This document shows, piece by piece, positions 1 to 8,251 of a DNA stretch of 58,459 nt. Every line of letters begins with the position of its first letter. Position 1 is the first letter of the stretch. The notes beneath the pieces were generated by a model. It had not been told where the DNA came from and ran no database searches. It saw only the letters and a program-made list of their open reading frames with translations. The translations under genes and the position numbers were made by a program. Origin of the DNA: Gordonia araii NBRC 100433 (GTDB lineage: Bacteria > Actinomycetota > Actinomycetes > Mycobacteriales > Mycobacteriaceae); assembly GCF_000241265.1 (NCBI RefSeq), contig NZ_BAEE01000006.1, positions 1 through 58,459 on the forward strand, in the 5' to 3' direction.

Positions 1-429
1 CCCCTGCGGCTCCTCGTGGCCGGTGAGTTCCTGCAGCGCGGTGAGCAATGTCCAGGCCTGGTCCTGACCGTCGTCGTCGGGTCGCAAACGCAGGTGGGCG
101 TTGCCGCGACCGGCGGCGGTCTCGAATTCCACGAAGGCCTCGGCAATACCGTCGGCGGTTTCGGTTGCCGGTTCGGAGGCGGCCCACCCCGACGGGGAGG
201 TGTCGGCCAGGCGGGCGGCGAGCATGTCGGTGATCTGCTCGCGGCCCTCGAGGGTCTTGAGGTTCCAGGTGAACGCGACCAGGTCGCGCCAGAAGCCGTC
301 GACGGCGAACAGATCCGCTGCCGCGGTGGCATCACCGGCGGACAACGCCTCGTCGAAGCGGGCCAGCCAGTCATCGATGCGCTGCGCGGGCGTGCGGGTG
401 GCGGTGCGGGGTTCGAGGGTCTGTGTCAT
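1..429 (-). CDS. Flavin-containing monooxygenase, N-terminal part (runs off window)
   Basis: The reading frame opens with ATG at 429, preceded on the minus strand by GGAGACCGCC (ribosome site). It stays open to base 1, giving 143 codons of an incomplete protein. The visible part is an NTF2/SnoaL-like fold: a helix with DWLARFDEAL, then AADLFAVDGFWRDLVAFTWN and EGREQITDMLAARL. Actinobacterial NAD(P)/FAD-dependent monooxygenases of the YUC/FMO type often carry such a domain before the dinucleotide-binding part. The Rossmann GxGxxG motif would lie beyond the window and is not seen. The gene is divergent from a GAF-domain regulator, which probably controls it. A stand-alone SnoaL-like protein remains possible. 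Confidence 0.72.
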   Translation of the reverse strand, partial: MTQTLEPRTATRTPAQRIDDWLARFDEALSAGDATAAADLFAVDGFWRDLVAFTWNLKTLEGREQITDMLAARLADTSPSGWAASEPATETADGIAEAFVEFETAAGRGNAHLRLRPDDDGQDQAWTLLTALQELTGHEEPQG

Positions 430-497
430 GGCGGTCTCCGTCGTCGGGCTTATGTGTGTGACCCACAGCACATTCCTGAGGGTCGTGCCGCGGCAAG

Positions 498-534
498 GGT
501 TGCAGGGGGTTGCAGCCCCGTCGGGGAGGTTGCG
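498..534. promoter_or_regulatory. Direct GGTTGC repeats in divergent promoter region
   Basis: The hexamer GGTTGC occurs at 498, 508 and 528. The copies are 10 and 20 bases apart, so all three fall on one face of the helix. They lie between the monooxygenase (start 429) and the GAF regulator (start 601). They are a candidate binding site for that regulator. Function is inferred from position and phasing only. Confidence 0.35.
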
Positions 535-600
535 GCTTGACTTGCATCGGCGACGGCAGCACGCTCGATGTGACGCCCGCCACAGGATCGGAGGGATGCG

Positions 601-1836
601 TTGACGGTGAATTCCGCACCGGAGCCGGCGATGGCCGCCGGGGACGATCCCCGTGCCTTCGCCGCGGTGCTGCACGCCGTCTACGACGCGGAGATGTCGG
701 GGTCGCGACCGCCGGCGCGTCCACGCGAGGTGATCAGCGATTCGTGGAAACGCGTCAAGCGGGCCGGGGTGGATCCGGAGAGCGGCGGCACGGAGCCGAC
801 CCTGGGTGTCGAGCAACTGCAGACGCGGCGCAGCGAATCCCGGCTGGGCGAGGTACTCGAACCCGTCATGCACCATCTGGACACGTTGATCGCCGACGGT
901 GACAACGTGCTGGTCGTCGCCGACGCCGACGGGCAGGTGCTGTGGCGCAACGGCCGTCCCCGCGTGCTCGACCGGGCCGATCGGCTGGGTTTCACGGAGG
1001 GCGCGTCGTGGGCCGAGTCCGCGGTCGGCACCAACGCGATCGGCACCGCGCTGGCCTCCGGCCGTGCCGTGCAGGTCTTCTCCGCCGAGCATTTCGTGCG
1101 CAGCCATCACACGTGGACGTGTGCCGGTGCGCCGATCCGCGACCCGCGCTCGGGTTCGGTACTCGGGGTCGTCGACGTGAGCGGTCCCGCGGCGACGATC
1201 CATCCGACCACGCTCGCCCTGGTGGACACCGTCGCCAAGCTGGCCGAGGCTCAGTTGCGCGACCAGCATCGCGCCCGGCTCGACGCCCTGCGCACCGTGG
1301 CCGCGCCGATCCTCGCCCGCGCCGACGGGCCGGCGCTGGCCGTCGACGGATACGGCTGGGTGGCTGCCGTCGACGGCGTCGCTCCGCGGGACCGGATGCT
1401 GCTGCCTGCCTCGTGCGCGCCCGGTCGTGTTCACTTGCACGGGTTGGGCGATTGCGACCTCACCCCGATGCCCGGCGGCTGGCTCGTGCGGGTCCGCGAC
1501 GCCGGCACTGCCGAGCGTGCGGTTGGAATCCACCTGCCATCGCCGGATGCCGTCGACCAATCGGTGCGCGTCTCCGGTGCCGACGGTGCCTGGGTGCACC
1601 GGCCGTCGCCGCGGCACGCGCAGATTCTTCGGCTGCTGGCCGCGCGGCCCGCCGGACTCACCGCCGCCGACATCGCCGTCGCACTCTTCGGCGACGCCGA
1701 GCGGACCGTCACCGTGCGCGCCGAGATTTCCCGGCTGCGCAAGCGGTTCGGTGGTCTGTTGGCCGCCGAACCGTACCGGTTCGCTGACGGAGTGCAGGTC
1801 GTGGTCGACGGGGAACGGTCGGATCGCAGCAGCTAG
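601..1836 (+). CDS. GAF-domain transcriptional regulator (AcoR-like N-terminus)
   Basis: A 411-residue protein. Residues ~35-230 resemble the sensory part of AcoR-type activators: the opening EVISDSWKRVKRAGVDP, then a GAF domain with GASWAESAVGTNAIGTALA and VFSAEHFVRSHHTWTCAGAP. The central AAA+ sigma-54 domain of AcoR is absent. Instead the C-terminus (~330-400, HAQILRLLAARPAGLTAADI and VRAEISRLRKRFGG) looks like a winged-helix DNA-binding segment. The start is TTG at 601 with GGAGG just upstream; ATG at 631 is an alternative. It is divergent from the monooxygenase and probably regulates it in response to a small effector. Confidence 0.8.
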   Translation: MTVNSAPEPAMAAGDDPRAFAAVLHAVYDAEMSGSRPPARPREVISDSWKRVKRAGVDPESGGTEPTLGVEQLQTRRSESRLGEVLEPVMHHLDTLIADGDNVLVVADADGQVLWRNGRPRVLDRADRLGFTEGASWAESAVGTNAIGTALASGRAVQVFSAEHFVRSHHTWTCAGAPIRDPRSGSVLGVVDVSGPAATIHPTTLALVDTVAKLAEAQLRDQHRARLDALRTVAAPILARADGPALAVDGYGWVAAVDGVAPRDRMLLPASCAPGRVHLHGLGDCDLTPMPGGWLVRVRDAGTAERAVGIHLPSPDAVDQSVRVSGADGAWVHRPSPRHAQILRLLAARPAGLTAADIAVALFGDAERTVTVRAEISRLRKRFGGLLAAEPYRFADGVQVVVDGERSDRSS

Positions 1837-1859
1837 TCCGGCCGTGTCGCATGAGTGGG

Positions 1860-3476
1860 TTAGAGGATCGTGTAGCCCAATCGGCTGCACAGTCTCGCTT
1901 CGACGGCGGATTGGTCGTCGGTTTGGGGCGCACTCGGTGGGTCGGTGTTGGTTCCCTGTTGCCGATGTTGCTGGAGTTGTTTGACGGACGCGGCGTCTCT
2001 TGCGAGGTCGTCGGGGTGGTGTGTCTGGTTGATGCGGGGCTGTCCGAGTTCCCCGTCGCGGCAGCGCAGCCGCCAGGCGACACGTCCGGCGCGCGGGCCG
2101 CTGCGCTGGTAGATGGTTTCCCACTGACCGGCCCGTTCGCCGACCGCCCGGTTGTGGCGTCCGTCGCTGGCGGTGAGCTTGTCGATGTCGGTGGCACCGC
2201 CCTTGGCCCAGTCGGGCAGGTGATGTGCTTCGCTCCGGTGGAACTCGCTGTCACAGTCGGGGGCGGTGCAGCCACGATCGCGAGCGAACAGTGCCAGCCG
2301 CTGGGCGAAGGTGGCCGATCGTTTCGTCCGTCCCAGGTACAGGATCTCGCGGGAATGGTTCTGGAACACCACCAGTGACGGGTCGAGGTGCGCTGCCAGG
2401 TCAACCAGGTCGCCGATCGGCACCAGCGACCCGGTGGATGTCAACGCATTGCCGCAGCGGGCTTTGATCTCGGCCAGGCTCGCGGTGATCACCAGCTGTC
2501 CGGGAATGCGCTTGGGTTTGCCCAGTCCGCCGTGGCCGATCACGTAGTCGAGCAGGGTTTCCAGTGCATCGTGGTTGCGTTGTCCGACACTGCGGTGATC
2601 CCGGCGGCGGGCCTGCGCAAGTCGCTCACGCGCCGCCTCGCTATCGGGCAGATCTTCCACCGATCCGACCAGCCGCTCGGCGGCGGGATCATCCGGATTG
2701 TTCATGCCGGGCGCGGCCCAGTTGGCCAGCAGCAGCTCGAGCTTCGCCCGCACCACGGGTGTCAGTCTTCCGGCTACCTCGGTCATCGTTCGCCGATCCT
2801 GATGTCCCAGCCACAACGAGCGGTTGCGCTGCCTGTCGACCTCGTCGGACAGCCGGCCGTCGGGATCGAGTAACTCGATGAGCCGCTGCCCGGCCCGCTT
2901 CAACTCGGTGGGCGCCAACGTCGCGGCCATTCCCGCCAGATCGGCCTCCGCGGTCTCGCGCACGTCCGTGGGCAGCGAATGCGGTAACCCGCGCATCACG
3001 CCCATGATCACCGCAACGTGCTGATGCCCGATATCACCGGCGGCGACCGCGCCGGCGGTCGCGGGCAGTGCTGGCGGCATGGTCTGACCGGTCATCCCGG
3101 TAAGCCGGCCGATCTTCTGCGCCTGTCCGTACCGGCGCTTGGCCTCCGAGTGGCCCAGCCGTAAGCCTTGCGCCAACCACGTCATCACGCGCATGAAGCC
3201 TTCGCGTTCGTGGGCGCCGCGATCGTTGATCTCGACGAGTAGCTGTGCGTCGAACCCGACCTGGCGTCGACGCAACCGCTCGCTGCTCCGGGCCGTCTCC
3301 AGTAACTCGTCTGCGGTCGCCGCCGCCAATGGCGACGAGGCCGCCTTGGCCAGCGCCGCATCAGCCAGCCGCAGCAACTCGAGGGGTGCGTCCGGCAACT
3401 CGAACTCCATGTCGGCGCTCGTCTCAGGTGCCGACTGCGCGCCGCATGCTGCCTCAGATATCGCTGACCAGGTCAC
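1860..3476 (-). CDS. DUF222 / HNH endonuclease signature protein (13E12 repeat family)
   Basis: A 538-residue protein with the actinobacterial architecture of an N-terminal DUF222 helical domain and a C-terminal HNH nuclease fold. The HNH segment (~425-465) contains the paired cysteines of CTAPDC, the core SEAHHLPDWAKGGATD and the late RHN. The usual second cysteine pair is partly lost (ASDGRHN in place of LCRRHH), so activity is uncertain. These proteins occur in many copies in mycobacteria (13E12 REP family), and several are under LexA control. A probable LexA box lies 38 bases upstream here. The Gln- and Thr-rich tail after the HNH is low complexity. Confidence 0.85.
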   Translation of the reverse strand: MTWSAISEAACGAQSAPETSADMEFELPDAPLELLRLADAALAKAASSPLAAATADELLETARSSERLRRRQVGFDAQLLVEINDRGAHEREGFMRVMTWLAQGLRLGHSEAKRRYGQAQKIGRLTGMTGQTMPPALPATAGAVAAGDIGHQHVAVIMGVMRGLPHSLPTDVRETAEADLAGMAATLAPTELKRAGQRLIELLDPDGRLSDEVDRQRNRSLWLGHQDRRTMTEVAGRLTPVVRAKLELLLANWAAPGMNNPDDPAAERLVGSVEDLPDSEAARERLAQARRRDHRSVGQRNHDALETLLDYVIGHGGLGKPKRIPGQLVITASLAEIKARCGNALTSTGSLVPIGDLVDLAAHLDPSLVVFQNHSREILYLGRTKRSATFAQRLALFARDRGCTAPDCDSEFHRSEAHHLPDWAKGGATDIDKLTASDGRHNRAVGERAGQWETIYQRSGPRAGRVAWRLRCRDGELGQPRINQTHHPDDLARDAASVKQLQQHRQQGTNTDPPSAPQTDDQSAVEARLCSRLGYTIL

Positions 3477-3513
3477 CGGTTCACCCCCTCAACCTGCAAT
3501 AACAACTAGTTAT

Positions 3514-3529
3514 TCGAACTGATGTTCAC
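3514..3529. promoter_or_regulatory. Probable LexA (SOS) box
   Basis: TCGAAC-TGAT-GTTCAC matches the mycobacterial SOS box (TCGAAC-N4-GTTCGA) in 10 of 12 half-site bases. It lies 38 bases upstream of the DUF222/HNH start and 119 bases upstream of the divergent ImmA/IrrE gene, so it could serve either. A second small palindrome, AATAAC-N5-GTTATT at 3498-3514, abuts it. Confidence 0.55.
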
Positions 3530-3647
3530 GTTACGCCCGACCTCTGACAAGCGCAACGGGTCGTCAAGATCTGTGGCTCCGCCGAATTGTCGGCGCGCTG
3601 AGTAGACTTCGGGCCATACCGACCGGCGGCAGGCGAGGAGGTGCGCG

Positions 3648-4178
3648 ATGACGGCACACGTCGAGACGGCTGACGAGACGACCCGATCACGGTTGACCTA
3701 TCGCGCGATCGCCGGCTACGCGGAGAAGATCGCCGAACGCAATGGCGTGGTTGCCGAGAACGGTCACGTCGACGTGCGGGCGTTGCTTCAGCAACTCGGG
3801 GGCGAGATCCAGATCGACAACGGTCAGGAGTCGCTGACGATCCGAGACGTTCACGACTTCACGGTCCACATTCCCCGGCACACGTCGAAGCTGCGCGACC
3901 GGTTTACGATTGCCCACGAGCTGGGTCACTACTTCCTCCATTTCCGTGCTCCTGACGATCGCCGGCGCGGACCCGTGATCAAGCGCGCGAACCGAACGGG
4001 CAGCAACGTAGCCGAGACCCAGGCCAACGTGTTCGCGTCGAATCTGCTTATGCCGGCGGAGCAGTTTCGCGCGGCCTTCGAGGACGCGGACGGCGATATG
4101 CGCGAGGTTGCGAAGATATTCGAGGTGTCGGTACCAGCGGCGAAGGTGCGGGCGAGCTACCTCGGTCTGCTCGAGTAG
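3648..4178 (+). CDS. ImmA/IrrE family metallo-endopeptidase
   Basis: A 176-residue protein. The zinc-protease signature HELGH is at residues 90-94 within FTIAHELGHYFLH. The expected third ligand is Glu123 in the helix AETQANVFASNLLMP, the usual ImmA/IrrE layout. Such enzymes cleave repressors or antitoxins, for example ImmR in ICEBs1 and DdrO in Deinococcus. No N-terminal HTH is fused here. The next gene starts two bases after the stop codon, so the two are almost certainly co-transcribed. That makes the cyclase-like product, or a repressor elsewhere, the natural partner. The gene is divergent from the DUF222/HNH gene and shares its LexA-box region. Confidence 0.88.
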   Translation: MTAHVETADETTRSRLTYRAIAGYAEKIAERNGVVAENGHVDVRALLQQLGGEIQIDNGQESLTIRDVHDFTVHIPRHTSKLRDRFTIAHELGHYFLHFRAPDDRRRGPVIKRANRTGSNVAETQANVFASNLLMPAEQFRAAFEDADGDMREVAKIFEVSVPAAKVRASYLGLLE

Positions 4179-4180
4179 CG

Positions 4181-5203
4181 GTGGATTCGCCGGTGACCAA
4201 CGCTGACGGATCGGTGTTGTTCTTGTCGTGCGATCTTCAGAATTCGACGCGGTTCAAGCAGAGCGTGTCGTCGCGGCAGCTGGCCGACGACGACTGGCTC
4301 GCTCCCTTTCTGGCGTTCTACCGTCAATTCCCGCGTGTGCTCGGCGAGATCGTCGGCGCCGACTATCCGGACCTGGCCAGCCGATTGTCGCTGTGGAAGG
4401 CGGTCGGGGACGAGTTGATCTTCTCGTACCGCATCGAGTCGGCGTCGGAGTGCGGCGACGCGGTGAGTGCGTGGCTGCGCGCGATGACTCAGTTCGAGGT
4501 CGAGCATTTGCTGGGCAAGACGTCTATGACGTTGAAGGGTGGCGCCTTTCTCGCCACCGTTCCGTACCCGGACCGTCGGGTCGCGATACCGCAGGTTGTG
4601 CGCTCGCTCGCGGCGTCGTCGATCGATCCGGAGAAGCTCAATGAAGACGATCTCAACCGTCCGGCATCGGAGAGTGAGTGCTTGCTGGATTTCGTCGGCC
4701 CGAGCATCGACACCGGGTTTCGGGTTCTGACGCTCGCCGAGCGCCGCTATTTCGTCCTGACCGCCGAGGTCGCCTCCCTGCTCGCCGAGCACTCCCAGAC
4801 GAGGGAAGCGGTCGCCAGCCTGCATTTCATGGGCACCCACCTGCTGAAGGGCGTGTGGAACGGGCAGGGCTATCCGGTGTTCGCGCTGTACCGAGCCACG
4901 TCGGACCCCACGCCGGCGAGCAAGATTCTCGTGGAGACGATCGACGCGGTCCACCTCGTGGATGGTGAGTATCCGGCGGTCAGTGCCGAAGACGTATTGG
5001 CCGTCGTCGATGCCTATCGTCACTCTCCGGATTGGGTTGGGGCCAGCTTCACCGTCGACGACGAGGGCGTCATTTCGGCGAGCCAGGACTGCCTGGATGA
5101 ACGGGCGCGGCTCAACTCGCTCGACGATGATTCGGAGAAGAAAGAGGAGATCGAGGCCGAACTGGGCGACGAAGACGATTTCGAGGACCTCGACATCAGC
5201 TGA
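4181..5203 (+). CDS. Class III nucleotidyl cyclase-like protein paired with ImmA/IrrE
   Basis: A 340-residue protein with a GTG start two bases after the peptidase stop. The N-terminus FLSCDLQNST (Asp18) and LWKAVGDELIF (Lys73, Asp77) have the spacing and form of the two metal-binding aspartates of class III cyclases. The later GPSIDTGFRVLTLAE is typical of stand-alone conflict-associated members as I know them. The C-terminal ~60 residues are very acidic (Glu/Asp repeats), which is unusual. A Pycsar-like cyclase making a cyclic nucleotide signal is one reading. However, no obvious cyclic-nucleotide-binding effector is adjacent, and the partner is a peptidase. Product and base specificity cannot be read from the sequence. 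Confidence 0.6.
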   Translation: MDSPVTNADGSVLFLSCDLQNSTRFKQSVSSRQLADDDWLAPFLAFYRQFPRVLGEIVGADYPDLASRLSLWKAVGDELIFSYRIESASECGDAVSAWLRAMTQFEVEHLLGKTSMTLKGGAFLATVPYPDRRVAIPQVVRSLAASSIDPEKLNEDDLNRPASESECLLDFVGPSIDTGFRVLTLAERRYFVLTAEVASLLAEHSQTREAVASLHFMGTHLLKGVWNGQGYPVFALYRATSDPTPASKILVETIDAVHLVDGEYPAVSAEDVLAVVDAYRHSPDWVGASFTVDDEGVISASQDCLDERARLNSLDDDSEKKEEIEAELGDEDDFEDLDIS

Positions 5204-5235
5204 TCACAGCCGGCGGTAGTGGGGCGGCGGCTCCA

Positions 5236-6042
5236 TCACTGCGAGTGGGTAGGCCGTTCGACGATCTGCCGCCAGATCTCCGGGATGAAGACGGTCAGAT
5301 GCGCGATCACGTGGATGACATTGCCGACCTCGGGCTGTGGCGCGAGGTCAGTCGGCCAGCACAGCGACATGCCGAACCCGCGCACCGGCTCAACGGTCGC
5401 GACGACCACCCGTTCGCCTATTGCCTCGACGGTCACGGTTCGCGATTCATCGACGACGGCGTTGATCATCGTCGTCGGGTTGATCGAGCCGCCCAGCATC
5501 ATGCCGATCGGGTAGTAGCCGGGCAGGGCGACGTGCTTCTCGTGGATCGTTTCGCCGTCGGGTGAGGCGTTGAATGCCTCAGCATCGGCGTAGACGTTGA
5601 CGTGCCGAACCAGTCCGGTGATGACGACGGGCGTCGGGGTGTCGGCATCGAGAATGTGGAGGTCGCGGAACTGTGCGCTGTCGGCGCAGAAGCGCTCGGC
5701 CGGCCGGCCGTCGACATCGACGATTTCCGCGACGACGGCGTTGTCGTCCTCGACGCCGCTGAAGCGAGCGGCCGAGGTACGCGGTGTGCCCAGGAATCCT
5801 GGCACGGCAAGGACGGTGCCGTCCGTGTGCCTGCTCGCCGCGAGCATGACTCCCGACGGGTCTACCCACTGCCCGTCGACCCACTCGTCGTGCAGTGCCG
5901 CATGCCACTCGATGTGATCGTTGTGCTTGTCGATGAAGGTGCTGACGTCGGCCTGGTTCGAGAGCGGAAGACCTACCGTGCCGAACAGTCCGTGTCCCAT
6001 GACTGGGAAGCCTTCCATATCAGGGGCCGACGCTCCGTCCAT
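5236..6042 (-). CDS. Hypothetical protein
   Basis: A 268-residue protein I do not recognise. It has no signal peptide and no membrane segment. Composition is ordinary globular, rich in short beta-like stretches (TGLVRHVNVYADAEAF, TVTVEAIGERVVVATVEP). It is convergent with the cyclase-like gene (33-base gap) and divergent from the helicase gene, so it is probably transcribed alone. ATG at 6042 is used; methionines at residues 9 and 15 are alternative starts. Confidence 0.6.
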   Translation of the reverse strand: MDGASAPDMEGFPVMGHGLFGTVGLPLSNQADVSTFIDKHNDHIEWHAALHDEWVDGQWVDPSGVMLAASRHTDGTVLAVPGFLGTPRTSAARFSGVEDDNAVVAEIVDVDGRPAERFCADSAQFRDLHILDADTPTPVVITGLVRHVNVYADAEAFNASPDGETIHEKHVALPGYYPIGMMLGGSINPTTMINAVVDESRTVTVEAIGERVVVATVEPVRGFGMSLCWPTDLAPQPEVGNVIHVIAHLTVFIPEIWRQIVERPTHSQ

Positions 6043-6236
6043 AGTTCGTGATCGCCGCCGCGACGATCGCCCTTGGCGAGTCTCCTGTGGCGCACCTCGG
6101 GCCCTGCTTGTTGGCGAGACTCAGGCTGGCCACCGGTCGGCTAGTCTGTCCCTGCGGCCCGACGGACTTCCGGTGTCTAGCGCCATGACATGTCCCCACC
6201 CGCACGAATCGTTTCGTGCTGCCCTGGGGACTCGTC

Positions 6237-8117
6237 TTGACGTTGCTTCGCACCACTGCCGCCGATCCGCGTCTGGATCAACCAGAGTCGTTGGTGGAAA
6301 AGCTGCTGGAGCAAATGCTCTTCACTACTGGTCGTCGAGCGAGCAAATCGGAGCAGGTGTCCTGGGCACGCAGTCTGCCGGCTCTTGCCGCGGAGCTTCG
6401 CGCCGCTGGTCTTGACGACGTCGAGATGCTGATCGAATACCGGCTCCCACTCACGTCGCAGCGCGCCGATGTCATTCTCGCCGGTACCAACCCGCGCACG
6501 GGGGCACCGTCGTACGTCGTCGTCGAACTCAAGCAATGGACCGCGGCTCGTGCATTCGAGGGCGACCCGGCGATCGTCGACGTCCCCGGGATGCCCGGCG
6601 CGCCGAAACTGAACCCGATTCTCCAAGTCCGTGGCTACTGCGACTACCTGACTGATTTTGCGCGCGTCCTCGAGGACCAGCCGGACGCCCTCGCAGGCGT
6701 CGCCTATCTACACAACGCCACCGATCCGGCCGCCATCGCTGATCTGCGTGCGGTGCCGATCACGACGACCGGCCAACTTTTCACCGCCGCCGAACAAGGC
6801 CGGTTTCAGGAGTTTCTGCGTGCCCGACTGTCATCGACAGGCGGGCGGACATCGGCCGACTTGCTGTTGAAGTCACGCATCGCGCCATCGAGACAGTTAC
6901 TCAAGGTCGCCGCTGACGAGGTGAAGCACCGCGCGCAGTTTCATTTGCTGGGGAATCAACGGTTGGCCGTCGACTTGGTGCTCCATCAGGTTGAGCAGGC
7001 GCGGCGGGCCAATTCGAAGCGCGTGGTCGTCGTATCGGGTGGCCCAGGTAGCGGTAAGAGCGTCATCGCGCTCGAGTTGCTCGGCGAGATGGCGCGAGAG
7101 GGGCGCGCCGTGCTTCACGCCACGGGTTCGCGGTCCTTCACCCAAACGCTTCGCAAAGTCGCCGGCCACCGTGCACCTCGGGTCCAAAAGCTCTTCAAGT
7201 ACTTCAATCAGTTCATGACTGCCGAAGTCAACGGCCTCGATGTCTTGATCATGGACGAAGCCCACCGCATTCGGGAGACCTCAGTCGACCGCTATACGCG
7301 CGCCGAACTACGCACCGATCGCCCGCAGATTGACGAGCTGATAGACGCGGCACGTGTCCCGGTGTTCCTGCTCGATGAGCATCAGGTCGTGCGCCCCGGT
7401 GAAATGGGTTCCCTCGAGCAGATCACCACCATGTCGAAGGCGCGAGGGCTGGAGGTTATCCACGTACCGATCGATGCCCAGTTCCGTTGCGGCGGTAGCG
7501 AGGAGTACCTGTTGTGGGTGCAGCGGCTATTAGGGCTCGATGAGTCGAGTTCGCCGGTGCCGTGGATTCCAGACCCCGCATTCAGCGTCGAGATCGTCGA
7601 CAGCCCATGGGAATTGGAGCGTCGACTCGAGAAGAAGCGGGACGACGGCTACTCGGCTCGGATGACGGCCGGCTACTGCTGGCCATGGTCGGACGCGTCG
7701 AAGGACGGCCTGCTCGTCGACGACGTCGCGATTGGCGACTGGGCCAGACCATGGAACGTCAAAGGTGACCGCCGTGTGGGTGACGCGCCCCCGTCGGCGC
7801 TGTGGGCAACGGACGACGGCGGCTTCGATCAGGTGGGGTGCATCTACACCGCACAAGGCTTCGAGTACGACTGGAACGGCGTGATCATCGGACCTGACTT
7901 GGTCTGGCGCGGTGGCGGGTTTACGACGGTTCGCAGCGCGAACAAGGATCCGGATTTCAAGAATCCTGCGAAAGTGTCCGATCCGCGTTTCGACCGGCTC
8001 GTCCGGCATGTCTACAAAGTGTTGTTGACGCGCGGGATGGTGGGGACGGTCATCTACGCCACCGATGCCGAGACGCGGGACGCATTGCACCGATTGGTAC
8101 ACCGTCGGTCCGACTAG
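6237..8117 (+). CDS. DUF2075/Schlafen-type helicase with N-terminal PD-(D/E)XK-like domain
   Basis: A 626-residue protein. Residues ~60-105 carry Asp78 (RADVIL) followed by VVVELKQW (Glu97-x-Lys99), the arrangement of a PD-(D/E)XK nuclease core. A superfamily I-like NTPase of the DUF2075 type follows, with Walker A GGPGSGKS (268-275), Walker B VLIMDEAHRI (Asp340, Glu341), then VFLLDEHQVV, DAQFRCGG and the late TAQGFEYDW. The start is taken as TTG at 6237, after GGGGA, because MTLLRTTAA fits family N-termini; GTG at 6216 is an alternative. This architecture is common in defence islands and would act on nucleic acid in the cytoplasm. It is probably transcribed alone. Confidence 0.82.
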   Translation: MTLLRTTAADPRLDQPESLVEKLLEQMLFTTGRRASKSEQVSWARSLPALAAELRAAGLDDVEMLIEYRLPLTSQRADVILAGTNPRTGAPSYVVVELKQWTAARAFEGDPAIVDVPGMPGAPKLNPILQVRGYCDYLTDFARVLEDQPDALAGVAYLHNATDPAAIADLRAVPITTTGQLFTAAEQGRFQEFLRARLSSTGGRTSADLLLKSRIAPSRQLLKVAADEVKHRAQFHLLGNQRLAVDLVLHQVEQARRANSKRVVVVSGGPGSGKSVIALELLGEMAREGRAVLHATGSRSFTQTLRKVAGHRAPRVQKLFKYFNQFMTAEVNGLDVLIMDEAHRIRETSVDRYTRAELRTDRPQIDELIDAARVPVFLLDEHQVVRPGEMGSLEQITTMSKARGLEVIHVPIDAQFRCGGSEEYLLWVQRLLGLDESSSPVPWIPDPAFSVEIVDSPWELERRLEKKRDDGYSARMTAGYCWPWSDASKDGLLVDDVAIGDWARPWNVKGDRRVGDAPPSALWATDDGGFDQVGCIYTAQGFEYDWNGVIIGPDLVWRGGGFTTVRSANKDPDFKNPAKVSDPRFDRLVRHVYKVLLTRGMVGTVIYATDAETRDALHRLVHRRSD

Positions 8118-8251
8118 CGGTGACCCGACAACTGAATAGACACCGAAGAACGAACACGGCCCGACTGGCTTCCGCTGTGCGGCGTTCGCGCGTCCGCGCC
8201 TAGCGCTACGATCGGTCAGATCCCGAGGCGATCGGCCTCACGACTTTAGGG

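Noticed and set aside
4181..6042. Complete Pycsar system
   Set aside because: The cyclase-like gene lacks an adjacent effector with a cyclic-nucleotide-binding domain; the convergent gene at 5236-6042 shows no such domain.
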